From Thiomonas bhubaneswarensis (GTDB lineage: Bacteria > Pseudomonadota > Gammaproteobacteria > Burkholderiales > Burkholderiaceae_C): a stretch of DNA of 64,000 nucleotides. Positions 55,253-64,000 of the stretch are shown here, piece after piece (within the stretch, counting starts at the first letter, position 1; every line of letters starts with the position of its first letter). The notes below the pieces were generated by a model. That model made no database searches and was not told the DNA's origin. It saw only the letters and a list, made by a program, of their open reading frames with translations. The stretch spans positions 310,001-374,000 of the forward strand of contig NZ_LIPV01000001.1 of assembly GCF_001418255.1 (NCBI RefSeq), in the 5' to 3' direction. The position numbers and the translations under genes are program-made.

Positions 55253-56256
55253 CGCGCATCCCTCCGGCGTTGCAGGAAGCCCATGATGCCCAACGGGAAG
55301 AACAGCACCGACAGCACGAAGATCAGGCCGATGACGCTCATCCAGTTGTCGGTGACAGTGCTGGCATAGTCGCGCACCAGCACGAAGATCGCCGCGCCCA
55401 CCAGCGGTCCCCAGAAGTTGCGCATGCCGCCCAGCACCGCGATCACCACCAGGTCGCCCGAGAAGGTGTAGTTCAGCGTGTTGGGCGAGGTGAAGTTGTC
55501 GAGCAAGGCGTTGAGCCCCCCGGCCAGTGCCACGATGAAGCCCGACAGCGCGAACGAGATGGCCGCATAGCGCTGCACCGGCAGACCGAGAAAGGTGAGG
55601 CGCTTCTGGTTCTCGCGGATGGCCACGAAGGTGTGGCCCAGCGGCGAGTTCAGCACGATCCACAGCACCAGCGCGCCCAACGCGAAACAGGCCACCACCA
55701 GGTAATAAAAACCCAGCGAGCCCAGCGTCCAGTCGAAGCCGGGGAAGTGCAGGGTGTGGCGCGAAAAACCGGTCAGGCCGTCGTAGCCGCCCGTCACAGC
55801 CTGCCAGCGAATGGCGATGAAATAGAACATCTGACCGATGGCGATGGTGATCATGGCGAAGTAGATGCCGCGCCGCCGTACCGCAATGGGTGCCAGCACC
55901 GCAGCCACCAAGCCGCCCAGCAGCGTGCCGCCCAGCAGCGCCAGCAGCACGTTATGCGTCAGGTACTTGAGAATCAGCCCGACGCCGTAGGCGCCGAGGC
56001 CGAAATAGGCCGCATGGCCGAAGGACAGACCGCCGGTGTGGCCGAGCAGCAGGTTCAGGCCCATCGCGGCCAGGCCATAGATCAACACACGCGAGGCGAT
56101 GTCGTTGTAGCTACCGACGTAGTGCAGCCAGGCCGGGGCGCTGAGCAGCACCAGCGCGAGCACGATCGTGCCCAGGTGGCGTTTGATGGAAGAAGGTCGC
56201 ATGGCGGAACCGTATGAGGCTGCGGATTTGGGGGCAGTGGGAGCAGGCGCGTTCAT
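55249..56256 (-). CDS. livM: Branched-chain-type ABC permease, LivM-like
   Basis: This 335-residue permease has about ten helices and the LivM marks LNLLLGHTGGLSFGHAAYFGLGAY, RRRGIYFAMITIA and the coupling loop RENQKRLTFLGLPVQRYA. The start overlaps the livH stop (ATGA). It forms the channel with LivH. Confidence 0.93.
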   Translation of the reverse strand: MNAPAPTAPKSAASYGSAMRPSSIKRHLGTIVLALVLLSAPAWLHYVGSYNDIASRVLIYGLAAMGLNLLLGHTGGLSFGHAAYFGLGAYGVGLILKYLTHNVLLALLGGTLLGGLVAAVLAPIAVRRRGIYFAMITIAIGQMFYFIAIRWQAVTGGYDGLTGFSRHTLHFPGFDWTLGSLGFYYLVVACFALGALVLWIVLNSPLGHTFVAIRENQKRLTFLGLPVQRYAAISFALSGFIVALAGGLNALLDNFTSPNTLNYTFSGDLVVIAVLGGMRNFWGPLVGAAIFVLVRDYASTVTDNWMSVIGLIFVLSVLFFPLGIMGFLQRRRDAR

Positions 56257-57122
56257 TCGAACAATCCTTCCTGTCCCATCAGACCGCGCGGGCGCACCAC
56301 CAGCATCAGCCCCATGATGAGGTAGATCACCGCCTCGCTCGCGGCAGGAAAGTAGGCGGTGGTGATACCCGAGGCCACGCCGATCAGCAGGCCGCCGAGC
56401 AGCGAGCCCAGCAGCGAGCCCACGCCGCCCACCACGATGGCGACGAAGGCCGGCATCAGCAGGCCGTCGCCCATGGTCGGGTCGAGGCCGAGCTGACCCG
56501 CGGCAAGGATGCCCGCGACCCCGGCGAAGACGATGCCGATGACAAAGTTGGCGCTGCGCAGCAGGTAGATGTTCACCCCCAGCGCCGATACCGTTTCCAG
56601 ATCGGCATTGCCGGCGCGGATGCGAATGCCCAGCCGCGTGTAGCGCAGCACCGCGAACAGCACCGCCGTACCCACCAGCGCCACCGCCACGACGAACAGG
56701 CGGTAGCCGGTGAGGAAGAAGTAGGTGTTGCTCAGGGGATGCCCGAGCGATTCGGGAATGGCCAGCGGCACGCCGGTGGCTCCCCAGATGGTGCGGATCA
56801 CGTCCTGCATGATGAGTGCCAGGCCGAAGGTCAGCAGCAGCGAATACAACGGGTCACGCTTGTACAGACGCCGCACCAGAAACACTTCGACCAGCAGGCC
56901 CAGCATGCCGGCCAGCAACGGCGCCACCGCCAGCGCTCCCCAGAATCCCAGATGCGGCTCCAGGGTGTAGGCGAAGTAGGCCGAAAGCGCCATGAACGCG
57001 CCTTGTGCGAAATTGATGGTGTTGTTGAGCCCGAGGATCAGCGCCAGGCCCAGCGCCAGCAGGGCATAGAACGCGCCGGTGATCAGGCCATTGAAAGTGT
57101 TGAAGACGAGAACGAGGTTCAA
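56253..57122 (-). CDS. livH: Branched-chain-type ABC permease, LivH-like
   Basis: This 289-residue permease has the LivH marks NGLITGAFYALLALGLALILG, TINFAQGAFMALSAY and the late coupling region followed by GGVGSLLGSLLGGLLIG. I chose a TTG start at 57122 because GGAGG lies seven bases upstream and the next in-frame ATG is inside the first helix region. It follows the binding-protein gene by about 78 bases. Confidence 0.9.
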   Translation of the reverse strand: MNLVLVFNTFNGLITGAFYALLALGLALILGLNNTINFAQGAFMALSAYFAYTLEPHLGFWGALAVAPLLAGMLGLLVEVFLVRRLYKRDPLYSLLLTFGLALIMQDVIRTIWGATGVPLAIPESLGHPLSNTYFFLTGYRLFVVAVALVGTAVLFAVLRYTRLGIRIRAGNADLETVSALGVNIYLLRSANFVIGIVFAGVAGILAAGQLGLDPTMGDGLLMPAFVAIVVGGVGSLLGSLLGGLLIGVASGITTAYFPAASEAVIYLIMGLMLVVRPRGLMGQEGLFE

Positions 57123-57200
57123 GGCTAGGCCTCCGCAGCAGCAGAATGACAGGCTGCGGACTCGCCGTCGGGCGAATCCGCGCGGGCGCTCGCGGCAGTA

Positions 57201-58469
57201 TCAGGCGCGCGGCAGCACGCAGCCGGTTTGCGAGGGCGGCAGCGCGATCGTCTCGCCGGGCACGATGGCAGAGACGTCGAACAGGTTGGGGTACTTGCCC
57301 GTCTGGATGACGTGTCCGGGGAACATGCCGAGCATCAACTGGTGATCCTGCGGCCGGTAGAACACATTGCCCGGCTGCAAAGCGATTTCCGGCGGCAGCA
57401 CCAGCCCCTCCATCGCCTTCACCACCTTGGCGGTGTCGGTGGACTTGGCCTTTTCCACGGCCAGCTTGATGGCGTGCGTCGTGGCATAGCCGAACCACAC
57501 CCGCGCCGTCGGGTATTCGCCTTTGTTGGCGGCCTTGAAACGATTGACGAAATCGGCCACATGCGGCGTCTTGGGCTGATTCCAGTACCACTCCATGGTC
57601 CACCAGCCATAGCGCGCCGCTTCGGGCAACGCCTGCGCCTGCTCCAGTTCGAACAGCGCACCGCCCACGGCGATGTCCTTGTTGATGCCGAACTGGGCGA
57701 TCTGCTTCATGGCATTGACCTGGTCATTGCCCGCCAGCAACAGGCACAGCACGTCAGGCGACTTGGCCTTCACATCGATCAGGTAGGACGAGAAGTCGGT
57801 CGTGCCCACCGGGGCCAGCGCCCCGCCCACCACGGTGCCGCCGACCTTCTTCAATTGGGTGGTGTAGTCGGCCTGCTCGGACTGACCGAAGGCATAGTCG
57901 GTAGTCAGGAAATACCACTTCTTGCCGAATTTCTTGTAGAGCGTCTCGAAGTCACCGGCGGTCAGCATCCAGGTGGTCGAGCAGGTGCGGAAGGTGGTGG
58001 TCTTGCATTCCTTGCCGGTCAGGCTGTCGACGTGGCCCCCGGTGCAGACGAACAGCTTGTCGTGGCGGTTGGCGAACTGCGACACCGCCAGCGACGCCGC
58101 CGAGTTCACCGTACCCATGAGAAAGTCCACCTTGTTCTGGCTGAGCAGGCGCGAAGCCTTGTCCACCGCGGTGCCTGGGTTGCCCGCGCTGTCTTCGACG
58201 AAGATCTGCAGGGGCCGCCCCATCACGCCACCGGCCTTGTTGATCTCGGCTTCGGCAAACTGCGCGCCCTTGATTTCGCTCTGCCCCAGCGCGGCGAAGG
58301 TGCTGGTGATCGGATCGATCATGCCGATCTTCACCGGGTTCTCGCCCGCGCCCCAGCTCTGCGGCTGCGTGCCCAACAGGGCTGCCAGACCTGCCGCGCC
58401 GCCAGCCTTGATCAGGGTGCGACGGTCCATGCTGACGTGGTCGAGATCGCGCTTGTCTTCCTTGTTCAT
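57201..58469 (-). CDS. livK: Branched-chain-type periplasmic binding protein, LivK-like
   Basis: This 422-residue protein has a twin-arginine signal (DRRTLIKAGGAAGLAALLG) and a type I periplasmic-binding fold: VKIGMIDPITSTFAALGQ, INKAGGVMGRPLQIFVEDSAGN, VDFLMGTVNSAASLAVS and a late DHQLMLGMFPGHV block. The family carries amino acids, amides, urea or aromatic acids. Position between puuD and puuB suggests an amine, amide or GABA-like ligand. The ATG at 58469 has AGGAGA upstream. It heads the liv operon. Confidence 0.88.
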   Translation of the reverse strand: MNKEDKRDLDHVSMDRRTLIKAGGAAGLAALLGTQPQSWGAGENPVKIGMIDPITSTFAALGQSEIKGAQFAEAEINKAGGVMGRPLQIFVEDSAGNPGTAVDKASRLLSQNKVDFLMGTVNSAASLAVSQFANRHDKLFVCTGGHVDSLTGKECKTTTFRTCSTTWMLTAGDFETLYKKFGKKWYFLTTDYAFGQSEQADYTTQLKKVGGTVVGGALAPVGTTDFSSYLIDVKAKSPDVLCLLLAGNDQVNAMKQIAQFGINKDIAVGGALFELEQAQALPEAARYGWWTMEWYWNQPKTPHVADFVNRFKAANKGEYPTARVWFGYATTHAIKLAVEKAKSTDTAKVVKAMEGLVLPPEIALQPGNVFYRPQDHQLMLGMFPGHVIQTGKYPNLFDVSAIVPGETIALPPSQTGCVLPRA

Positions 58470-58723
58470 GCCTGTCTCCTTGGTTGTCGTCAAAATGACG
58501 CTTTTTGTGAACCGGGACGACTATAGGCAGCGGCACTGTAAAGCGGTAGAGGGCAAAGCAGACGAAGTTGCAACCTCGTGTAACCAACGTGTCGGCATGT
58601 CATGACCCGCTTCAAATCGGGGCCAAACGCTGCGGGTCTACCCGTAGAAGCCGCCTGGCGGTTGTGACTGTTTTGACCTGCGGTGCTGGAATGATGAGCC
58701 GGGATGGGGACGATCTCGCCAGC

Positions 58724-60037
58724 TCACAGCAGATCGCGCAGCCGGTACCAGAGCATGCCCAGCACCAGCGCGGGGGTGCGCAGCAGGTCGCCGCCCGGGA
58801 AGGGCTGATGGTGCAGTCGGGTGAACAGATCGAAACGCTCGGCCTGGCCGGCGATGGCCTCGGCGGCCAGCTGGCCGGCCATGCCGGTCAAGGCCAGGCC
58901 GTGTCCTGAAAAGCCTTGCAGGTAGAGCACATCGGGCGCGATGCGGCCGAAGTCTGGCGCGCGGTTCATGGTGATGTCGACGAAGCCGCCCCAGGCATGG
59001 GTGATCTTCACATCGCTGAGTTGCGGATAGACCGCCAGCATGCTGCGGCGCATGGTGCCGGCCAGATCGCGCGGCGTGGCGGTGGAGTAGCTCACCCGGC
59101 CGCCGAACAGCAGCCTGTCGTCACCCGTGAGGCGGTAGTAGTCGAGCACGAACTGGGTGTCGCAAACGCAGGCGCGATTGCGCACCAGCGAATTCGCCCG
59201 CTGCTTGCCCAACGATTCGGTGGCGATGATGTAGGTGCCCACGGGCATGATGCGCCGGGCCAGCCGAGGCGACACGGCACCGAGCTGCACGTTGCCCGCG
59301 AGCAGCACATGGCGGGCGCGCACGCTGCCCCGGGCGGTCTGCACCAGCGCCTTGCCGCCCCCCGCCTGCGCGGCGGGTTTGACGCTCAGCACCGGCGATT
59401 GCTCGTGCATCACCGCCCCGGCTGCCGCGGCAGCGCGACCGAGCCCAAGGGTGTAGTTGAGCGGGTGCAAATGCCCGCCGAAATCGTCGAGCACCCCGGC
59501 GCAGTAACGTTTGCTGGCGATGAGGCTGCGGGTCTGTTCGGTGTCGAAGCTCTGCAGATGGGTGTAGCCGTATTCGCGCTGCATGTGCTCGGCCCAGGCG
59601 TGCAGCGCGCGGGCCTTCTTCGGGGTAACGGCCACGCTCATCGCGCCGGGCGTCCAGTCGCAGTCGATGGCGTATTCCTCGATGCGGCTGCGCATCAGGC
59701 GGATGGCGTCGAGCGACATCTCCCAGGCGAAGTGCGCGCTCTTGGCCCCGAGCTGGCGCTCGAACGGCTCCATCTCGCTCGCATAGCCTGCCAGCGCCTG
59801 CCCGCCGTTGCGACCCGAAGCGCCCCAGCCGATGTGCCGCCCTTCGAGCAGCACGACCTGCATGCCGCGCTTGCGCAGCTCCAGCGCGGCCGACAGCCCG
59901 GCCAGGCCGCCGCCGACGATGCACACATCCGCCTGCACCTCGCCTTCGAGCGGCGCGTGGCGCGGCGCGGCATGCGCCGAATCGACGTAATACGAGTTTT
60001 CGATCAGGCGCTGGGCCTGCTCTTCCAGCCGCATCAT
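58724..60037 (-). CDS. puuB: Gamma-glutamylputrescine oxidase (FAD)
   Basis: This 437-residue DAO-family flavoenzyme oxidises gamma-glutamylputrescine to the aminoaldehyde with release of ammonia and hydrogen peroxide. The N-terminal block ENSYYVDSAHAAPRHAPLEGE is typical of PuuB, followed by the FAD loop VCIVGGGLAGLSAALELRKRG (about residues 38-58) and GWGASGRNGGQALAGYA. The C-terminal FAD contact is YLQGFSGHGLALTGM. It lies 18 bases after the agmatinase gene. Confidence 0.92.
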   Translation of the reverse strand: MMRLEEQAQRLIENSYYVDSAHAAPRHAPLEGEVQADVCIVGGGLAGLSAALELRKRGMQVVLLEGRHIGWGASGRNGGQALAGYASEMEPFERQLGAKSAHFAWEMSLDAIRLMRSRIEEYAIDCDWTPGAMSVAVTPKKARALHAWAEHMQREYGYTHLQSFDTEQTRSLIASKRYCAGVLDDFGGHLHPLNYTLGLGRAAAAAGAVMHEQSPVLSVKPAAQAGGGKALVQTARGSVRARHVLLAGNVQLGAVSPRLARRIMPVGTYIIATESLGKQRANSLVRNRACVCDTQFVLDYYRLTGDDRLLFGGRVSYSTATPRDLAGTMRRSMLAVYPQLSDVKITHAWGGFVDITMNRAPDFGRIAPDVLYLQGFSGHGLALTGMAGQLAAEAIAGQAERFDLFTRLHHQPFPGGDLLRTPALVLGMLWYRLRDLL

Positions 60038-60055
60038 GCGCGGGGTCCTCCGGGA

Positions 60056-61009
60056 TCAGTTTGAAACGATAGCGTCGGCCGAGAGCCGCGCACACAGATA
60101 GGTCCAGACGCAGACCGCGGCGATGTTGGCGGTGAGTTCGGCGTGGTCGTAGGGCGGTGACACCTCCACGCAATCCATGCCGACAAAGGGAAGCTGCATG
60201 GCGCAAAGCTCCTCGAGCAGCGACAGCACCTGGGCGCTCCTCAGCCCCCCGGGTTCGGGCGTGCCCGTGCCCGGAGCGAACGCCGGGTCGAGGCAGTCGA
60301 TGTCGAGCGTGACGTACACCGGCGCCTGTGCCGCCGCCAGCCGAGCGCGGATATCGGCCGTCACCGGGGCCAGCTGCGACGGGCTCTCCAGGCCGCGCAG
60401 CTCGCGCGCGGTGATCACACGTCCGCCAATGGCGTTGACATACTCGCGCGCGGCGCGCTCCGCTGCCGAACGTATGCCCACCTGCACCACGCCCTGCGGC
60501 GCTACCAGCCCTTCCTGCACCGCCTCGTAAACCCAGGTGCCATGCCCCGAAGGCTCGCCGAAATGGTCGGTCCAGGTGTCGCAATGCGCGTCGAAATGCA
60601 GCACCGCCAGCGGCTGCCCGTGCACCGCGCGCAACGCCCGCAGCAGAGACAGGGTGATGGAATGATCGCCGCCCAGCCACACCATGTGCTGACGCGCGAG
60701 GAGCGTTCGCGCCTGAGCTTCCAGCGCGGCGCGCATCGTCTCCAGGCTGGTGTTGGGTAGATAGAGGTCGCCGTAATCGCAGACTTCGGCCGTCGGCGAC
60801 AGGTCGAACAGCGGATGCGTGGCATCGCACAGCATCTGGCTGGCCTGGCGGATGGCGTTGGGCCCGAATCGGGCACCGGGGCGGTTGGTCACCGCCCCAT
60901 CCCAGGCCACGCCCGCCACCCCGAAACGGGCGGAGGGCGCTTCCCCGGCGCAGACCGCCGCGCCGAGGAACCTTTGCTGCGACAGATAGGCAAAAGCGTG
61001 CTGAACCAT
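60056..61009 (-). CDS. speB: Agmatinase
   Basis: This 317-residue ureohydrolase splits agmatine to putrescine and urea, feeding the Puu pathway. Manganese-ligand motifs are WLGGDHSITLSLL, LHFDAHCDTWTDHFGEPSGHG and YVTLDIDCLDPAFAPGTGTP. These fit agmatinase; guanidinobutyrase or guanidinopropionase cannot be excluded. The ATG at 61009 begins the conserved domain; a longer frame upstream has no ribosome-binding site. It is divergent from the class III aminotransferase gene. Confidence 0.9.
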   Translation of the reverse strand: MVQHAFAYLSQQRFLGAAVCAGEAPSARFGVAGVAWDGAVTNRPGARFGPNAIRQASQMLCDATHPLFDLSPTAEVCDYGDLYLPNTSLETMRAALEAQARTLLARQHMVWLGGDHSITLSLLRALRAVHGQPLAVLHFDAHCDTWTDHFGEPSGHGTWVYEAVQEGLVAPQGVVQVGIRSAAERAAREYVNAIGGRVITARELRGLESPSQLAPVTADIRARLAAAQAPVYVTLDIDCLDPAFAPGTGTPEPGGLRSAQVLSLLEELCAMQLPFVGMDCVEVSPPYDHAELTANIAAVCVWTYLCARLSADAIVSN

Positions 61010-61241
61010 GATGTGTTGACTATGTGAACGGACTGCGAAGTTCAGCGAGCAGCGGACGAACCGCCGCCCCAACGCCAATGAAGCCTTGCAAGCGGTCTGA
61101 ACCATATCGCCAATTTTTCACGAACGATAGAACCACTTTGCCCACCGCGCGCGGGGCCATTTCAGCGCTTGCCATGCCCCCGCAGGCTTCGCGATACTGC
61201 GCGTCAGCCGTTTTCCACAGCGTCTTCCGACGCCCATCGTC

Positions 61242-62606
61242 ATGCGTTCCACAACCCTCCCCGCCGAGCGCGTCGCCCGCTTTCACGCGATCGAGACCGC
61301 CCGCTTCCTGGCCGATCATCCGCGCTGCGTCGCGCTGCACCAGCAGGCCCAGCGCCACTTTCTGTTCGGCGTGCCCTTGCACTGGATGGCCGATGCGCCT
61401 TCGCCCGTGCCGCTCTATGTGGACAAGGCGCAGGGTGCGCGCCTGTTCGATGTGGACGGTCACGCCATCATCGACTTCTGCCTGGGCGACACCGGCGCCA
61501 TGTTCGGCCACAGCCCCGCGGCCATCGCCCGCACGCTCGCCGAACACGGCGCCGACGGCGCCACCACCATGCTGCCCTCGACCGTGGCCCTCGACGTGGC
61601 CAACCTGCTGGAGCAGCGCTTCGGCCTGCCGATGTGGCAGTTCACCGCCACGGCCAGCGATGCCAACCGCTTCGTGCTGCGCTGGGCGCGCGCGATCACC
61701 GGGCGCAAACACATCGTGGTGTTCAACGGCTGCTATCACGGCACGGTCGACGATGTGTTCGTCGACCTCGACACGCAGGGCCGCACCCACACCCGCCCCA
61801 GCCTGCTGGGCCAGGTCGTCGATCTCACCACCTACACCCGGGTGGTCGAGTTCAACGACCTCGACGGCCTGCGCGCCGCGCTGGCCGCGGGCGACGTCGC
61901 CTGCGTGCTGACCGAGCCGGTGCTCACCAATATCGGCATGGTCCTGCCCGAGCCCGGCTTTCTCGACGCCGTGCGCCAGCTCACCCAAGAGCACGGCGCA
62001 CTCCTGGTGATGGACGAGACCCACACCCTCTCGTGCGGCCCCGGCGGCTACTGCCGCGCCAGCGGTCTGCAACCCGACGTGCTCATCCTCGGCAAACCCA
62101 TGGCCGGCGGCACGCCCGGCGCCGCCTACGGCTTCACCCCTGAGGTCGGCGCACGCATGCAGGCCGTCAAGGCCGCCGCCGCGCCTGGACACTCGGGCAT
62201 CGGCACCACCCTGTCGGCCGGCCTGCTCACCCTGCGACTCATGCGCACCATGCTGGCCGAAGTCATGACCGACGCCGCCTATGCCCACATGTTCGCCATC
62301 GCCGAGCAGGTGGCCTGCGGCCTGGAGCGCGTCATCGAGGGCCACGGATTGCGGTGGACGGTCACACGCATCGGCGCGCGCTGTGAAGTGCAGTTCGCAG
62401 CACAACGCCCGCGCAACGGCAGCGAAGCCAGAGCCGCGTTCGACGACGCGCTGGAACCCGCACTGCAACTCGCCCTGATCAACCGCGGCGTGCTGCTCAC
62501 CCCCTTCCACAACATGCTGCTGGCCAGCCCGGCGCACACCGAGACTGACGCCGCCGTCCTGATCGCCGCGTTCGACGACGCCTTGACCGCCCTGGCCGCC
62601 GCCTGA
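61242..62606 (+). CDS. Class III aminotransferase
   Basis: This 454-residue PLP enzyme resembles glutamate-1-semialdehyde aminomutase-like aminotransferases: LFDVDGHAIIDFCLGDTGAMFGH, ATASDANRFVLRWARAITGR, VFNGCYHGTVDDVFV, LLVMDETHTL and the PLP lysine in LILGKPMAGGTPGAAYGF. The usual ASG in GSE(A/G) is replaced by ASDAN. Beside agmatinase and PuuB, an amine or amino-acid substrate is likely, but the exact one is unknown. It is the only plus-strand enzyme of the polyamine island. Confidence 0.85.
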   Translation: MRSTTLPAERVARFHAIETARFLADHPRCVALHQQAQRHFLFGVPLHWMADAPSPVPLYVDKAQGARLFDVDGHAIIDFCLGDTGAMFGHSPAAIARTLAEHGADGATTMLPSTVALDVANLLEQRFGLPMWQFTATASDANRFVLRWARAITGRKHIVVFNGCYHGTVDDVFVDLDTQGRTHTRPSLLGQVVDLTTYTRVVEFNDLDGLRAALAAGDVACVLTEPVLTNIGMVLPEPGFLDAVRQLTQEHGALLVMDETHTLSCGPGGYCRASGLQPDVLILGKPMAGGTPGAAYGFTPEVGARMQAVKAAAAPGHSGIGTTLSAGLLTLRLMRTMLAEVMTDAAYAHMFAIAEQVACGLERVIEGHGLRWTVTRIGARCEVQFAAQRPRNGSEARAAFDDALEPALQLALINRGVLLTPFHNMLLASPAHTETDAAVLIAAFDDALTALAAA

Positions 62607-62653
62607 ACTCGGCCTGATGCCGGGCAGAACACTCCTCTCGCTCAACCTGACGC

Positions 62654-62698
62654 TTGACACTCTGTTTTTCAGAGTCATAAACTCTGCAAAACAGAGTT
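62654..62698 (+). promoter_or_regulatory. Promoter with twin palindromic operators
   Basis: TTGACA at 62654-62659 is followed at about 17 bases by ATAAAC. Two palindromes of the form ACTCTG-N5-CAGAGT lie at 62659-62675 and, extended to AACTCTG/CAGAGTT, at 62680-62698. Their centres are 22 bases apart, two helix turns, and they cover the promoter, so a dimeric repressor is expected. No regulator gene is in view. Confidence 0.7.
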
Positions 62699-62712
62699 AT
62701 TCAGGAGGCCCC

Positions 62713-63756
62713 ATGCCATCCCTTGCAGCGCAGCAGATCGACAGCATTCACGCCATGCTTGCCTCGGGCCAACGCAGCCTGAGGCTGGAACGGCACAGCC
62801 TGGTGCTGTGGGGGGTGTGCTTTGGCGGCCTCATCGCCCTGAGCAACCACATCATCACCGCGCAGCAGATTCCAGACCCGACGCAGCGCGCGCTGGCCTG
62901 GCTGGGGCTGATGTCGGTGGTGCTGGGAACGGTGAGCCTGCTCGACTGGGCGCTCACACGCCGCGCCAAGCACGCCCGCGACGAGTTCTGGTCCTTCATC
63001 CACCGCCAGGTGCTCAAGGTGTGGTGGCTGCTGCTGGCCGCGGGCGTGCTGGCCACCTTCGCCACTTTCTTTTACGGCGGCGGCTATCTCGTCTATCCGC
63101 TGTGGCTGGTGCTCGTCGGCCTGGGGCTGTATGTGCACGGGCTGTTTTCCGAACAGGCGGTGGAATGGGCCGGAGGCCTGCTCATCGCCTTCGGCGTGTG
63201 CGCGGCGCTGTTCCGGCTGGACGTGAACACCCTGCAATGCCTCGCCGCTTCGGCCTTCGGTCTTGGCCTGCCTCTGCTTGCCGCGCTGTTGGAGCGCGGC
63301 GAGGTACGACCGGTCTGGTTGCGTGCCGCGAATCTGCTGTTGTGGCTGGCCGTGGTGCTGGGTGCGCCGCTGCTGGCGCAACACCTGGCCGATGCGAGCC
63401 AGCCCGCGCCCGCGCCACTGCGCAGCCTGGAGCAATGGGAGCACGCACCGCTTCAGCGACAGGCGGTGCGGCTGCCCGCGGGCCTCACCGTGCCGGTGCG
63501 GTTCGATGTGTCCGGCGACCTGTTCGCGCCCAGCGCCGCCTCGGTGCTGCCGCTGGTGCTCAGGCGCCCGGTGGAAGTCCTGGCCGAAGACGGCCGCCTC
63601 ACCGGTGCCTGGCGCTACCCCGATGGACGATGGCGCGGCGAGCCGCTGCCTGCCGCCATCCTGGTGTCCGATTTGCGCGCCGAGCTTCAGCCGAATGCAG
63701 GCGCGCAGGTTCATGCCCGCCTGCACGTGAGCATGACGGCGCGTGACGCGCCGTGA
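62713..63756 (+). CDS. Integral membrane protein of unknown function
   Basis: This 347-residue protein has a cytoplasmic start, about six to seven hydrophobic segments (residues ~30-225) and a soluble C-terminal domain of about 110 residues rich in beta-strand pattern (LRRPVEVLAEDGRLTGAWRY). The ATG at 62713 has AGGAGG upstream. I do not recognise the family. It is controlled by a promoter with twin operators, so it is likely induced by a specific signal. The next gene encodes a lipoprotein and may be in the same operon. Confidence 0.7.
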   Translation: MPSLAAQQIDSIHAMLASGQRSLRLERHSLVLWGVCFGGLIALSNHIITAQQIPDPTQRALAWLGLMSVVLGTVSLLDWALTRRAKHARDEFWSFIHRQVLKVWWLLLAAGVLATFATFFYGGGYLVYPLWLVLVGLGLYVHGLFSEQAVEWAGGLLIAFGVCAALFRLDVNTLQCLAASAFGLGLPLLAALLERGEVRPVWLRAANLLLWLAVVLGAPLLAQHLADASQPAPAPLRSLEQWEHAPLQRQAVRLPAGLTVPVRFDVSGDLFAPSAASVLPLVLRRPVEVLAEDGRLTGAWRYPDGRWRGEPLPAAILVSDLRAELQPNAGAQVHARLHVSMTARDAP

Positions 63757-63808
63757 CACACCCCCTGTCCTCCCTTTCCCCGTCTCACCCACCCCTCAAG
63801 GAACTTCC

Positions 63809-64000
63809 ATGCAACGCCTCATCCTGCCCCTGCTGCTCGCGAGCAGCACCCTTGCCGCCTGCAGCAGTCTGCCCACCGGCCCCGCGCCCACGGCGGAGCA
63901 GACGGCCCAACTGCCCGTCGTCACCCTCGGCCAGCCGCTGCCACCGGGAGATGCTTATGTGCTGTACTTCCCGGCGGGTACGCCGCTGCCCATACGCACC
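63809..64000 (+). CDS. Lipoprotein (5' end only, runs past window)
   Basis: The visible 64 codons begin MQRLILPLLLASSTLAACSS, a lipoprotein signal with lipobox LAAC, after AAGGAA. The mature part starts SSLPTGPAPTAEQTAQLPVV and contains YVLYFPAGTPLPI. The gene follows the membrane protein by about 50 bases and is probably cotranscribed. Family cannot be told from this fragment. Confidence 0.8.
   Translation, partial: MQRLILPLLLASSTLAACSSLPTGPAPTAEQTAQLPVVTLGQPLPPGDAYVLYFPAGTPLPIRT

Noticed and set aside
53779-58469. Urea transporter (UrtABCDE), given urea release by agmatinase
   Set aside because: The binding protein lacks UrtA-like character as far as I can judge and no urease genes are near, so I kept the general Liv name.

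Overview
The window is GC-rich DNA, roughly two thirds G+C, densely packed with genes in Burkholderiales-like arrangements. The metX-metW pair, the kdsD-kdsC-lptC run, a complete gamma-glutamyl-putrescine pathway and a TsdA/SoxA-type cytochrome fit a chemolithotrophic betaproteobacterium such as Thiomonas. That assignment is inference from gene content. I saw no rRNA, tRNA, CRISPR array, insertion sequence or phage gene.

Layout. 1-7.7 kb: a KefB/C-type antiporter cut by the left edge, a cold-shock protein, two small c-type cytochromes, a DUF2238 membrane protein, a P2-type cation ATPase and a Na/Pi cotransporter homologue. 7.7-21.7 kb: a molybdenum island. A seven-gene minus-strand operon (modA-modB-modC-TSUP-modA2-modB2-modD) lies downstream of a two-domain molbindin gene. 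Next come a DUF302 protein, a YqeB-like Mo-hydroxylase accessory protein, and a plus-strand TonB receptor/binding protein/LLM flavoprotein/FecCD permease/ATPase operon. Three ModE-box-like palindromes with the same spacing precede these units. The TonB receptor is interrupted by a single in-frame TAG. 21.7-23.5 kb: metX-metW behind a leader that ends in an intrinsic terminator. 23.5-28 kb: two paralogous lipoproteins around an acyltransferase-3 protein. 28.4-30.2 kb: a NarX/NarL-type two-component pair followed by a 161-bp palindromic element. 30.4-33.5 kb: kdsD, kdsC, lptC and an SDR enzyme, i.e. Kdo and LPS supply.

33.5-62.6 kb: a large polyamine island. It has two Pot-type ABC importers, an outer-membrane porin, a Liv-type ABC importer, agmatinase, PuuA, PuuB, PuuC, PuuD, GabT, SpuC, a second glutamine-synthetase-like ligase, a cupin, a class III aminotransferase and a MocR regulator. 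Together these would import polyamines or agmatine and carry them via gamma-glutamyl intermediates to GABA and succinic semialdehyde. 62.7-64 kb: a membrane protein behind a promoter with twin palindromes, then the start of a lipoprotein cut by the right edge.
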